Shown here one piece after another: positions 23,797 through 31,854 of a stretch of DNA of 40,796 nt; the stretch's first letter is position 1; each line of letters opens with the position of its first letter. This stretch comes from Oscillospiraceae bacterium (lineage in GTDB: Bacteria > Bacillota > Clostridia > Oscillospirales > Ruminococcaceae). The notes below the pieces were generated by a model, which was not told the DNA's origin, searched no databases, and saw only the letters and a list, made by a program, of their open reading frames with translations. The position numbers and the translations under genes were made by a program. The stretch is from positions 1 to 40,796 of the forward strand of contig JAFYZY010000025.1 of the NCBI GenBank assembly GCA_017548485.1, read 5' to 3'.

Positions 23797-23842
23797 GCTG
23801 CACCGATGAGCGTAATGAGCCCCGATCAGCAGCGCAGGAAGG

Positions 23843-23878
23843 GCCGTTTTCTTCAAAAGGCACAAAAAAACGGCTTTT
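23843..23878 (+). terminator. Second, weaker terminator
   Basis: GCCGTTTT (23843-23850) pairs with AAAACGGC (23867-23874) over a 16-base loop; four T follow. It backs up the hairpin at 23768. Confidence 0.5.
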
Positions 23879-23897
23879 AAATCAGCATGTTTGCAAA

Positions 23898-23927
23898 TTG
23901 ACTGACAGGCATCAAAAAAACTATGAT
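23898..23927 (+). promoter_or_regulatory. Promoter of the esterase pair
   Basis: TTGACT (23898-23903), 18-base spacer, TATGAT (23922-23927); leader of about 55 bases. Confidence 0.65.
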
Positions 23928-23989
23928 AGACTCATGAAAATGCGATCAGTTTAACCATTTTCTAAATAACGAAGAAAGGCAGAAATTGT

Positions 23990-25171
23990 ATGGTACAGGA
24001 TTATTACAAGAACGCTATTACCAGTTCGTCCATTCTGTATTTCCACAAGCCCGACAAGGACCTCAAGATGGATTTCACACTGGACCCGAACGGCAAGGGC
24101 GTATCAGGCGGACGCTTCGGCAAAGTCTGGCTGGAAGATGCTGAACCGACGATCAAGATCCTCGACAACGGCGACGTAAGGTTCCGTTATTATGCCCCTG
24201 AGGCAAAGAAGGTCGAAGTCGCAGGCTGCGGCGGATATTTCAGTGATGAAAAGGTAGCCATGACAAAGGGCGAGGACGGCTGGTGGAGCTGTGTCATCTC
24301 CGGCATCAAGCCCGGATTCCACAACCACAAATACTGGGTCGACGGGAACCTCATGGTCAACCCCGACGCGCCGGTAGGCTACGGCTGGTTCTATCCGATC
24401 AACGTTTTCGATCTCCCCGGAGAAGAGGACGGCTTCTGGATGCTCAAGGATGTTCCCCACGGCGACGTGAGAATGGAGTATTACAAGTCCTCCGCCACCG
24501 GACGCACCAAGCTCGCCTGGGTATATACCCCGGCAGGATATGATGAGAGCGACAAGAGATATCCCGTTCTCTACATCCAGCATGGTGTCGGCGAGAACGA
24601 GATGGGCTGGGTATGGCAGGGCCATATCAACATGATCGCGGACAACCTCATCGCTGAGGGAAAGATGGAAGAGATGATCATCGTCATGAACTGCGGCTAC
24701 GCGTTCGTGGAAGGCGAGAACCCCGTGTTCCTGCCCGGTGATTTCTCCAAGGAACTGACGGAAGACTGCATCCCGCACATCGATGCCGAGTACCGCACGA
24801 TCGCGGACAGGAAGCACAGGGCGATGGCAGGACTCTCACTCGGTTCTTCTCAGGCATTCTTCATCGCCAATGAACACAGGGATCTGTTTGCGAATCTCGG
24901 CGTGTTCTCCGGCGGCTTCCCGATCGTGAATACTTTCGGATACTGGGACTACACCGATTACTACAATGACCCCGAGCAGGTCAACAAGGACTTCGACGTT
25001 CTGTTCATCTCCGGCGGCGATGACGAGGGATATCCCGAGCGCACCGCTCCCGTGGTGGAAAAGGAACAGGAACTGGGTGTCAATGTGATCGGTTATCATC
25101 ACCCCGGATTCCATGTATGGGATGTCTGGAGATTCTCAGCCCGTGAATTCATGCAGAGAATATTCAAATAA
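23990..25171 (+). CDS. CE1-type esterase with N-terminal E-set domain (1)
   Basis: 393 residues. N-terminal immunoglobulin-like E-set domain (about 55-140; VRFRYYAPEAKKVEVAG, with the tryptophan pair of GEDGWWS) as found in front of feruloyl and other carbohydrate esterases, then an alpha/beta-hydrolase domain (about 160-393). Nucleophile Ser283 in GLSLGSS, acid in SGGDDEG (341-347), base His375 in PGFHVWDVWR. YIQHGVGENEMGW holds the oxyanion loop. No signal peptide, so it works inside the cell or is exported by another route. It is followed after 15 bases by a paralog of the same architecture. CE1 relatives de-esterify plant wall oligosaccharides, but the substrate here is unknown. Confidence 0.85.
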   Translation: MVQDYYKNAITSSSILYFHKPDKDLKMDFTLDPNGKGVSGGRFGKVWLEDAEPTIKILDNGDVRFRYYAPEAKKVEVAGCGGYFSDEKVAMTKGEDGWWSCVISGIKPGFHNHKYWVDGNLMVNPDAPVGYGWFYPINVFDLPGEEDGFWMLKDVPHGDVRMEYYKSSATGRTKLAWVYTPAGYDESDKRYPVLYIQHGVGENEMGWVWQGHINMIADNLIAEGKMEEMIIVMNCGYAFVEGENPVFLPGDFSKELTEDCIPHIDAEYRTIADRKHRAMAGLSLGSSQAFFIANEHRDLFANLGVFSGGFPIVNTFGYWDYTDYYNDPEQVNKDFDVLFISGGDDEGYPERTAPVVEKEQELGVNVIGYHHPGFHVWDVWRFSAREFMQRIFK

Positions 25172-25186
25172 GGGGGAGGATTGACA

Positions 25187-26326
25187 ATGATCAGAAAAGA
25201 AATACTTGAAAATCAGGCCCTTAAGGCCCATGCGCTGTTCTGGGACGACCCACATCGCGATCTTACCAGGTCAAACGGCACATATTACGATCTTCCCAAG
25301 GGCGTTGAAGTCCTTGAGAACGGAGACGTCAATTTCGCCTACAATGCTCCTGACGCCAAGTCGGTCCAGGTAGCGGGAACAGGCGGATCATTCCCCGACA
25401 CGCCCATCGATATGGTAAAGGGAGAGGACGGCTGGTGGAGGGCCACCGTTTCCGGACTGGAATCAGCGTTCCACTTCGTCAACTTCTATGTCGACGGCAC
25501 AAGAGCGCTCAACCCCTACATGCCCTACGGATACGGATACGGACGCGTCATGAACTTCTTCGAGCTTCCTGACAAGTACTCCGATTTCTATCTCTTCCAT
25601 GATGACATCCCGCACGGCAGTGTAAGGATGAATTATTTCTATTCCGAGACAGTAGGCGACTGGCGCACATGCTGGGTCTACACTCCTCCCAAATATGAGC
25701 AGAACAGGGACAAGAGATATCCCGTATTCTATCTGCAGCACGGCGGTGGAGAAGCGGAATCCTGCTGGATCTGGCAGGGCAAGATCAACAACATCATGGA
25801 CAACCTGCTGGCTGACGGACAGTGCGAGGAGATGATCGTCGTCCTCAACTGCGGATATGTCTACAGGAAGGACGGAGTCATCGGAGCGAACCCCGTGGCG
25901 AGCCCGGTGGAAGACCTCATTGCCAATGACTGCGTGCCGTTCATCGACAAGAAATACCGCACCATAGCGGACCGCCACCACAGAGCGGTCTCCGGATTCT
26001 CCATGGGCGGCGGACAGACCATGAACACCGTCATCAAGTATCCTGAAGTGTTTGCGAACGCAGGCGTTCTCAGCGCTCCCGGCATCCGCTCCGACAGAGA
26101 GGACAAGCTTGGACTGCTCAGCGATCCTGAGAAGTTCAATGCGAATTTCGATCTGTTCTTCGTCAACGCAGGCGCATACGAGCCCGCAGGACCGATGCTC
26201 AAGAAGCAGACCAGAGAGATGCGCGACAAGGGATACAAGATCGTATTCTTTGAGTCTCCCGGCTATCATGAGTGGGCGCCCTGGCGCTACGGCGTGGCCG
26301 AATTCGTAAAGAGACTGTTCAAATAA
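25187..26326 (+). CDS. CE1-type esterase with N-terminal E-set domain (2)
   Basis: 379 residues from the ATG at 25187, which follows GGGGGAGG; a TTG two codons earlier is less likely. Same layout as the upstream gene: E-set domain (about 40-125) and alpha/beta-hydrolase domain with nucleophile Ser272 in GFSMGGG, base His361 in PGYHEWAPWR and HGGGE (185-189) at the oxyanion loop. The two proteins share motifs such as MVKGEDGWW/TKGEDGWW, DIPHGSVRMNY/VPHGDVRMEYY and KYRTIADR, yet differ in many other places, so the duplication is old. The putative acid residue region (VNAGAYEP) differs from SGGDDEG in the first copy, which may change activity or specificity. Terminator at 26347. Confidence 0.85.
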   Translation: MIRKEILENQALKAHALFWDDPHRDLTRSNGTYYDLPKGVEVLENGDVNFAYNAPDAKSVQVAGTGGSFPDTPIDMVKGEDGWWRATVSGLESAFHFVNFYVDGTRALNPYMPYGYGYGRVMNFFELPDKYSDFYLFHDDIPHGSVRMNYFYSETVGDWRTCWVYTPPKYEQNRDKRYPVFYLQHGGGEAESCWIWQGKINNIMDNLLADGQCEEMIVVLNCGYVYRKDGVIGANPVASPVEDLIANDCVPFIDKKYRTIADRHHRAVSGFSMGGGQTMNTVIKYPEVFANAGVLSAPGIRSDREDKLGLLSDPEKFNANFDLFFVNAGAYEPAGPMLKKQTREMRDKGYKIVFFESPGYHEWAPWRYGVAEFVKRLFK

Positions 26327-26346
26327 TCATCCGCGCATATGAAAGA

Positions 26347-26372
26347 GGGCTGCAGCCATTGAGCTGCAGCCC
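26347..26372. terminator. Terminator between convergent esterase and peptidase genes
   Basis: A 10-bp perfect stem GGGCTGCAGC (26347-26356) with GCTGCAGCCC (26363-26372), loop of six, flanked by AAAGAG and CTCTTT that extend it. Confidence 0.85.
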
Positions 26373-26389
26373 TTGCTCTTTCAGTGAGA

Positions 26390-27952
26390 TCAGCTCCTGC
26401 CGAACTGGTCGTAGGCGGAAGCTATCTGATACTGGGAAGTGATCCCGAAGTACTCCTCGAGGCAGAGACCGGATTCATATACCTTTGTGGCAAGATCGAC
26501 TCCGAGGTATCTGACGTGCCACGGCTCATATTTGTAGCCTGTGATGCTCTGTTTATTCTTGGGGTATCTGATTATGAAGCCGTATTCGTGACAGTGCTCA
26601 GCCAGCCACTTGCCTTCCGGAGTCTCCCCGAAGTTGTCGTCCAGAGAGTTCAGGTCCATCGCAAGTCCGGTCTGATGTTCAGAGTGGCCCGGTCTGGCAG
26701 AGAAGGTATCGGCTTTCTCCATGCCTCTCTTGTTGACGTATCTCCAGTAGATCGATTCCTGCGTGCTGTAGGATCTGTAGCCGGATACTATGGAGAGACT
26801 TATGCCGTCCGCGGCTGCCGCTTCTTTCATGCTGTTGAATGCCGACATGCAGGCGGAGGTGAGACCGCCGGGAGCGTAGGTGGAGGGAAGAGGATATGTC
26901 TTGTTGGCGATGATCACTCCTCCGATATATGTGATCCCGTTCTTCTTGGTTATCTTATAGCCGTTTGCGGTGTATTCGTCTGGCTGGACGTTCCACTTCG
27001 CGTACAGCGTCACGGGACCGGATAGGACCGTTCCGTCAGCGACATCGTTCCCGTCCTTGTCCGTCCACCCCGCGAAGACGTACCCGTCGCGCCAGGGGGC
27101 CTGCGGGTATTTGAATGGATCGCCTTCGTTGACCGAGACCGCACTTACGCTGCTGCCGCCGTTGGAATCGAACGAGACCTTGAAGGTGTTTCTCTCCCAG
27201 CTGGCTTTAAGAGCAAGTCCGCCAAGAGGCAGCGTGTCTCCGTTTTTATACTCGTTGTCATCCTGATCGTACCAGCCGAGCAGATGGTATCCCTTTTTGC
27301 TCACGGACGGCAGAGACAGGACATCATCGATATGGTAGCTGACCGCATCGGCGCTGCCTGCGCCGTCGGTGTCGAATGTCAGTTCATAGTACTCGTAGTC
27401 CCATCCGGCAGTCAGTACGCAGTCGCCCCACGGAAGCACCGTACCGGCGGTGACCTGAGTCCCTTCGGAATCATACCAGCCCTGGAAGACATAGCCTTCC
27501 CGTACCGGAGCGTCAGATGGGAGCGTGAGAGCATCACCGGTGCGCAGGGTAACTGCAGCAGGGATATCCGATGTCCCGCCGGCAGGATCGAATGATACTT
27601 TATACTCATTTCCGATCCACTCTGCGGTGAGAGTAACATCATCATCCGGACTGAAGGGAGAAAGGACTCTTTCGCCTCCGGAGGTCCACCCGATAAAGGT
27701 GTAATCCTGTCTGACCGGTTCCGGGAGTTCGATCTTTCTGCCGAGCTTGACTCTTACGGCATCGATCTCGTCTCCGCCTGAGCAGTCGAAGGTGACCAGG
27801 TGATTGATGAATCCCGGGCCTACGACGTCATAGAGCACCAGGCCGGCGGCGACCAGCAGCAGTACGGCTGCGGTCACGGCCAGAGTCTTCTTTTTCCTGT
27901 TCTTTTTGACGGATGCTGTATCGGACGATACTGTCTTTTCCTTTTTTTTCAC
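26390..27952 (-). CDS. VanY-type D-Ala-D-Ala carboxypeptidase with four InlB-type repeats
   Basis: 520 residues with a GTG start; TGGAG lies 7 bases before it. N-terminal basic stretch and membrane anchor (23-45, LAVTAAVLLLVAAGLVLYDVV), then four Listeria/Bacteroides (Flg_new, InlB B) repeats at about 51-112, 117-184, 188-252 and 256-320, each with GGWx/GWYD-like cores and ending in a Trp. The catalytic domain (about 330-500) is VanY/DacB-like: SGYRSYSTQ (390-398), His426 and Asp433 in SEHQTGLAMD, Glu476 and His479 in EPWHVRYLG, which form the zinc site and base. Trims the terminal D-Ala of peptidoglycan stems outside the cell. Having wall-binding repeats at the N-side is not the usual VanY layout. 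No VanRS genes are nearby, so this is not a vancomycin cluster. Confidence 0.9.
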   Translation of the reverse strand: MKKKEKTVSSDTASVKKNRKKKTLAVTAAVLLLVAAGLVLYDVVGPGFINHLVTFDCSGGDEIDAVRVKLGRKIELPEPVRQDYTFIGWTSGGERVLSPFSPDDDVTLTAEWIGNEYKVSFDPAGGTSDIPAAVTLRTGDALTLPSDAPVREGYVFQGWYDSEGTQVTAGTVLPWGDCVLTAGWDYEYYELTFDTDGAGSADAVSYHIDDVLSLPSVSKKGYHLLGWYDQDDNEYKNGDTLPLGGLALKASWERNTFKVSFDSNGGSSVSAVSVNEGDPFKYPQAPWRDGYVFAGWTDKDGNDVADGTVLSGPVTLYAKWNVQPDEYTANGYKITKKNGITYIGGVIIANKTYPLPSTYAPGGLTSACMSAFNSMKEAAAADGISLSIVSGYRSYSTQESIYWRYVNKRGMEKADTFSARPGHSEHQTGLAMDLNSLDDNFGETPEGKWLAEHCHEYGFIIRYPKNKQSITGYKYEPWHVRYLGVDLATKVYESGLCLEEYFGITSQYQIASAYDQFGRS

Positions 27953-27984
27953 TGATTTACTCCATTGTTCAAGTAACTATGTCT

Positions 27985-27990
27985 ATTATA
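27985..27990 (-). promoter_or_regulatory. -10 box of the VanY-type gene
   Basis: Minus-strand TATAAT, 33 bases before the GTG. No good -35 is visible at 16-18 bases (TTTCCG at 17). Confidence 0.5.
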
Positions 27991-28035
27991 GTTTTTTTGT
28001 TCCGGCACGGAAAGTGAGACGCGGACAAAAAGAAA

Positions 28036-28059
28036 ACAGGCCCCTGCTAAGGGGCCTGT
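28036..28059 (-). terminator. Orphan terminator in the ackA-VanY gap
   Basis: ACAGGCCCC (28036-28044) pairs with GGGGCCTGT (28051-28059). On the minus strand TTTTCTTTTT follows, so it ends a minus-strand transcript that starts between it and the ackA terminator at 28222. Confidence 0.85.
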
Positions 28060-28221
28060 GCCTCCTGTCCCTGTCGGGTAGGAGTAAAGGTACAAAAATG
28101 AGGAGAAGAGTGAGTTGGCATTCATGAGCCGTTGCGGTGCTCACAAATGTTACTATGGATATGATATCGGAAGACTGTCTGTTTATTGTTACGGTATTTG
28201 AAACAAACTGTTAATACGGAA
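28060..28221 (-). other. Unassigned interval between two minus-strand terminators, possible small RNA or leader
   Basis: The 325-base gap 27953-28277 holds two strong minus-strand terminators. The 160 bases between them contain no convincing gene. On the minus strand there are several small stems (CTCCT with AGGAG just before the terminator, GAGC with GCTC near 28130-28145) and a poorly placed -10-like TATCAT. On the plus strand a 25-codon cysteine-rich frame (28124-28201, MSRCGAHKCYYGYDIGRLSV) lacks a well-spaced ribosome site. A small RNA is the simplest explanation for the extra terminator. Confidence 0.35.
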
Positions 28222-28253
28222 AAGTCCTGCTGCCGGTCACGGCAGCAGGACTT
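28222..28253 (-). terminator. Terminator of ackA
   Basis: A 14-bp perfect stem (28222-28235 with 28240-28253), loop of four; TTTTCC follows on the minus strand. It lies 25 bases after the ackA stop. Confidence 0.9.
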
Positions 28254-28277
28254 GTGGGATATTGATTCAGATGACTG

Positions 28278-29477
28278 TTACAGACCGGCGACTTCAAGAG
28301 TATCTCTTGCGATCATGATCTCTTCATTGGTGGGGAGGACCATGGCAAGGACCTTGCTGTCCGGAGTGGAGAATACGGCTTCTTTGCGGCTGGCTTCATT
28401 ATTCAGCTCCCTGCTGATCTTGAGGCCCATGTACTCCATCCCTTCGCAGATGGCTTCGCGGGTCTCGGCGTCGTTCTCACCGATGCCTCCGGTGAAGATG
28501 ACTGCGTCGACTCCGCCCATCTCAGCGGCATAACCGCCGAGGAATCTCTTGATCTGGTGGATGAGGATGTCTACGGTGAGCTGTGCTCTCTCGTTTCCGT
28601 CCTTGGCGGCCTGGCGGATGTCTCTGCAGTCGCTGGATACTCCGCTGACTCCGAGGAAGCCGGATTTCTTGTTCATGAGATCGCTGAGCTCGTCAGGGGT
28701 GAGACCTTCCTTGTTGGCGATGTACGTGACCACGGACGGATCTATGCCGCCGCTTCTGGTGCCCATGATGAATCCGTCAAGAGGCGTGAGGCCCATCGAT
28801 GTATCGAAGCATTTGCCGTCCATTATGGCGCACAGGGAACTGCCGTTTCCGAGGTGGCAGGTGATGATCTTCGTGCCTTCGGGATCGATACCTCTGAGCT
28901 CGAAGAAGCGCTTGCTCACATAGCGGTGGGAGGTTCCGTGGAAGCCGTAGCGGCGGATGGAATACTTCTCATAGTATTCATAGGGGATCGGGAATATGTA
29001 GCTCTTGGGAGGCATCGTCTGATGGAACGACGTGTCGAACACGGCGACCATCGGGACATCGGGACCGAACACTTCGCGGCATGCTCTCATGGCGATCGCC
29101 TGAGGCGGGTTGTGAAGAGGTCCGAGTTCGCGGAGATCGTAGATCGTGTCGATGACTTCGTCGGTCACCAGTGTGCTCTGCTTGTAGATCTCGCTGCCGT
29201 GGAGGACCCTGTGGCCTACCGCGACGATCTCGCTCATATCGTCGATGACCTTTCCTTCTCCGGAAGTCATCTGCCTGACGACCTCAAGGAAGGCCTCCTT
29301 GTGGGTCGGGAAATCCATCTTCTTCTCGATCTTTGCGCCGCCTGTGACGCTGTGGGTGATGAATCCGCCTGCGCCAATGCGCTCGCAGTTGCCCTTGCAG
29401 ATCACCTGCTCGTTATCCATCTCGATCAGCTGATATTTGAGGCTGCTGGAACCGGCATTTATGACTAGAACCTTCAT
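28278..29477 (-). CDS. ackA: Acetate kinase
   Basis: 399 residues from the ATG at 29477, chosen because AAGGAG lies 6 bases upstream and family proteins begin MKVLVINAGSSS; the frame is open further but without family likeness. Converts acetyl phosphate and ADP to acetate and ATP, the energy-yielding last step of acetogenesis. Seen: NAGSSSLKY (7-15), GHRVLHG, NPPQA, FDTSFHQTMP with the active-site region, RRYGFHGTSHRYV, CHLGNGSSLCA and MGTRSGGIDPSVV, with GGIGENDAETR near the end. No pta gene is adjacent; phosphotransacetylase must be elsewhere. Divergent from tmcAL with overlapping promoters. Own terminator at 28222. Confidence 0.97.
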   Translation of the reverse strand: MKVLVINAGSSSLKYQLIEMDNEQVICKGNCERIGAGGFITHSVTGGAKIEKKMDFPTHKEAFLEVVRQMTSGEGKVIDDMSEIVAVGHRVLHGSEIYKQSTLVTDEVIDTIYDLRELGPLHNPPQAIAMRACREVFGPDVPMVAVFDTSFHQTMPPKSYIFPIPYEYYEKYSIRRYGFHGTSHRYVSKRFFELRGIDPEGTKIITCHLGNGSSLCAIMDGKCFDTSMGLTPLDGFIMGTRSGGIDPSVVTYIANKEGLTPDELSDLMNKKSGFLGVSGVSSDCRDIRQAAKDGNERAQLTVDILIHQIKRFLGGYAAEMGGVDAVIFTGGIGENDAETREAICEGMEYMGLKISRELNNEASRKEAVFSTPDSKVLAMVLPTNEEIMIARDTLEVAGL

Positions 29478-29498
29478 ATTCTGCTCCTTCTTTGTTGC

Positions 29499-29527
29499 TT
29501 TACAAGCCTTTTCTACGCATCTATAAT
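29499..29527 (+). promoter_or_regulatory. Promoter of tmcAL, sharing its -10 with ackA
   Basis: TTTACA (29499-29504), 17-base spacer, TATAAT (29522-29527); leader of about 39 bases. The -10 lies in CTATAATTATAG, a 12-base palindrome. Confidence 0.7.
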
Positions 29528-29553
29528 TATAGCAATACAAAGGTGTTTTGCAA
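29526..29553 (-). promoter_or_regulatory. Promoter of ackA, sharing its -10 with tmcAL
   Basis: Minus-strand TTGCAA (29548-29553), 16-base spacer, TATAAT (29526-29531); leader of about 42 bases. Two polymerases could not occupy both promoters at once. Confidence 0.65.
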
Positions 29554-29572
29554 GGACGGAAGGGGGCCTCAG

Positions 29573-30718
29573 ATGAGTGTTTTCGGGGTCGTCTGCGAGT
29601 GCAATCCCTACCATACCGGGCATAGAAAACTGATAGATGAAGCCTTCGAAAGAGGAGCAGACAGACTGGTCGCCGTGATGTCCGGGGACTTCGTCCAGCG
29701 GGGAGAACCGGCAGTCCTCTCAAAGTTTGACAGGGCAGAGGATCTGGTTGAACAGGGCTTCAGCCTTGTTTTCGAACTTCCTGTCAGATATTCACTTTCA
29801 TCTTCTGAAAGATTTGCGGCCGCGTCGGTGGGACTTCTGGATGCCCTCGGAGCGGTCGATACTCTTTTTTTCGGCAGTGAATGCGGAGATACGGATCTTT
29901 TGAAGTCCATAGCTGAAACCGTGGACGATGAGAAAACGAAAGCCAGAGTCAGCGAACTGTGTTCGGAAGGATACAGTTATCCCCGCGCCCTTTCCGCGGC
30001 GGTCGGGGAGATAGCCGGAAAGAGACTTGCGGATGAGATGTCCCGCCCGAACAACATACTTGCCATAGATTATCTCCGAGCTGTCAGGTCATTCGCTTCA
30101 GGAATGACTGTGGAAACGGTGAAAAGAGATGACGACGGATACAGTGCGCATGCCGTAAGAGATATGATCCGCACCGGTACTGAACCGGAAGGATATGTCA
30201 CGGCAATGACCGCAGAACTCATCAGGAAAGGCGACACCGTTTCGCTGGAGAGATGGGATACGGTCTCGATGACGATGCTCAGACAGCTCACAGAAGATGA
30301 CGTGAAGCGCATACCCGATATATCCGGAGGGCTGGAGAACAGGTTCTACAGGGCAGCCAGGGAGGCATCGTCGCTTGGGGAGTTCTGCTCGTCGGTCAAC
30401 ACCAGGAGCTTCACTCTAAGCAGGATAAGGAGAGCTGCAGCCTGCGCCGTATGCGGGATCTTCGGAAGCGCACCGGCGGTCCCGCCGTATGCAAGGATAC
30501 TGGCTATCGGAAACGGAGGGAAAGAACTGCTCCGGGATATCACGGGAGCATGCCGTATACCTGTCTCCGAGAACCTCTCAAAGCTCTCGGCAGTGTCGGA
30601 AGATGCGGCGCTGATCGCGGCAGAGGAAATGAGGGCCACCGACATCTACAACATAGTAAGGAATATACCGCGGCCTGCGGGAGAGGATCTGAGCAGGCGG
30701 CTGATCATAAGGAACTGA
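29573..30718 (+). CDS. tmcAL: tRNA(Met) cytidine acetate ligase
   Basis: 381 residues from the ATG at 29573, preceded by AGGGGG. TmcAL (YlbM family) activates acetate with ATP to acetyl-AMP and transfers it to cytidine 34 of elongator tRNA-Met, giving N4-acetylcytidine; it uses free acetate rather than acetyl-CoA. Seen: nucleotidyltransferase motif NPYHTGH (11-17), SGDFVQRGEPAVLSKFDRA (37-55), and RPNNILAIDYLRA. The C-terminal half is more divergent, as usual. Divergent from ackA, which makes the acetate. The stop overlaps the tsaE start by one base (TGATG), so it heads a tRNA-modification operon. Confidence 0.93.
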   Translation: MSVFGVVCECNPYHTGHRKLIDEAFERGADRLVAVMSGDFVQRGEPAVLSKFDRAEDLVEQGFSLVFELPVRYSLSSSERFAAASVGLLDALGAVDTLFFGSECGDTDLLKSIAETVDDEKTKARVSELCSEGYSYPRALSAAVGEIAGKRLADEMSRPNNILAIDYLRAVRSFASGMTVETVKRDDDGYSAHAVRDMIRTGTEPEGYVTAMTAELIRKGDTVSLERWDTVSMTMLRQLTEDDVKRIPDISGGLENRFYRAAREASSLGEFCSSVNTRSFTLSRIRRAAACAVCGIFGSAPAVPPYARILAIGNGGKELLRDITGACRIPVSENLSKLSAVSEDAALIAAEEMRATDIYNIVRNIPRPAGEDLSRRLIIRN

Positions 30719-31158
30719 TGTATACATATCGATTCACAACTGCGTCTCAGAGAGAGACGGAAGAATTAGGGGAAAGATTCTCCGCGTATCTGGACCCCGG
30801 TACTGTCGTGGCGATGTACGGGGATCTGGGGGCCGGCAAGACGGCATTCACCCGCGGAGTACTCAGAGGACTGGGCTACGACTGCACCGTCAGCAGCCCG
30901 ACTTTCGCTATCGTGAACGAATACCGCGGGGGAAGGCTGGATCTGGCCCACTTCGACATGTACAGGATCTCGTCTGAGGACGAACTGTACGGCACCGGAT
31001 TCTACGATTATCTCGACGGGACCATGACCGTCTTCATGGAGTGGAGCGAGAACGTCCCGTTCGCCGTGGACGAGGACGCCGTAAAGGTGAGGATAGAACA
31101 CGGAGAAGGCGATATAAGGATCATAGAGATAGATTTCCAGAAGGAGATTGAGATTTGA
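30718..31158 (+). CDS. tsaE: tRNA threonylcarbamoyladenosine biosynthesis ATPase TsaE
   Basis: 146 residues. TsaE binds the TsaB-TsaD complex and hydrolyses ATP to reset it during t6A37 synthesis on tRNAs reading ANN codons. Walker A GDLGAGKT (35-42), SSPTFAIVNEY (59-69), LAHFDMYR (76-83) and the Walker B-like EWSEN (108-112) are all family marks. The frame is open upstream, but the ATG at 30718 sits in TGATG with the tmcAL stop and gives the family N-terminus. The stop overlaps the TTG start of tsaB. Confidence 0.95.
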   Translation: MYTYRFTTASQRETEELGERFSAYLDPGTVVAMYGDLGAGKTAFTRGVLRGLGYDCTVSSPTFAIVNEYRGGRLDLAHFDMYRISSEDELYGTGFYDYLDGTMTVFMEWSENVPFAVDEDAVKVRIEHGEGDIRIIEIDFQKEIEI

Positions 31159-31853
31159 TCATACTTGGAGTGGATTCATCATCCGCCGCAGGAAGCGCAG
31201 CGGTCAGCAGAGACGGTGAACTGCTGTACGAGGCGTTCGCCAACGAGGGGCTTACGCATTCCCAGACACTTCTGGTAAGATGCGACGAGGCTCTGCGGGC
31301 CGGCGGCGTCAGACCTTCAGATGTGGACGTGTTCGCGGTCACATCGGGACCGGGCTCCTTCACCGGACTGAGGATCGGAATGGGACTCGTCAAAGGGATG
31401 GCATTTGCGACAGGAGCAAAATGCGCAGGGGTGTCCACTTTTCTCGCGCTTGCGGAACCGCTCAGGCATTCCGGAAGAGATATCCTGACGGTGCTTGATG
31501 CAAGACAGAAAAGAGCGTACTGCTCCGCATACAGATCCTTGGACGGGGAACTGTATAAAGTCATGGACGAGTGCGTCCTGAACTTTTCGGAACTGAACGA
31601 GGCAGCCGGCAGAGCGGGGCTGACAGCTCCGCTGGTCGTGGGGGACATCTCCATGGAGGCAGTTTCCTATGTGGACGAGGCCGAATACGCCGGTGATGAC
31701 CTCAGATATGTCCACGCCGGGCATGTCTGCAAGGCGGCTCTGTCTATGGCGGAGAAGGGACTTCTCTGCAGCGCGGATGAACTGAGACCTTTCTATCTCC
31801 AGCTTTCCCAGGCTGAGAGAAACAGGATACACAGCGATCGAGAGGAGAAATAG
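31155..31853 (+). CDS. tsaB: tRNA threonylcarbamoyladenosine biosynthesis protein TsaB
   Basis: 232 residues with a TTG start that overlaps the tsaE stop (TTGA); AAGGAG at 31141-31146 fixes it. TsaB is a non-catalytic ASKHA-fold partner that holds TsaD in the t6A synthase. Seen: ILGVDSSSAAGSAAV at the start, THSQTLL, and VTSGPGSFTGLRIGM (about 63-77), the best family mark. In many Clostridia rimI and tsaD follow; here rpiB does, so tsaD must be elsewhere. Confidence 0.95.
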   Translation: MIILGVDSSSAAGSAAVSRDGELLYEAFANEGLTHSQTLLVRCDEALRAGGVRPSDVDVFAVTSGPGSFTGLRIGMGLVKGMAFATGAKCAGVSTFLALAEPLRHSGRDILTVLDARQKRAYCSAYRSLDGELYKVMDECVLNFSELNEAAGRAGLTAPLVVGDISMEAVSYVDEAEYAGDDLRYVHAGHVCKAALSMAEKGLLCSADELRPFYLQLSQAERNRIHSDREEK

Positions 31854-31854
31854 A

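Noticed and set aside
24104-26269. Long minus-strand frames (about 237 and 268 codons) opposite the two esterases
   Set aside because: Both lie wholly inside recognised genes on the other strand, and their translations show no motif.
28557-29468. 303-codon plus-strand frame opposite ackA
   Set aside because: Antisense of acetate kinase, with no start signal and no family likeness.
29478-29723. N-terminal extension of the ackA frame
   Set aside because: It crosses the ackA promoter and the start of tmcAL; the ATG at 29477 has a good ribosome site and the family N-terminus.
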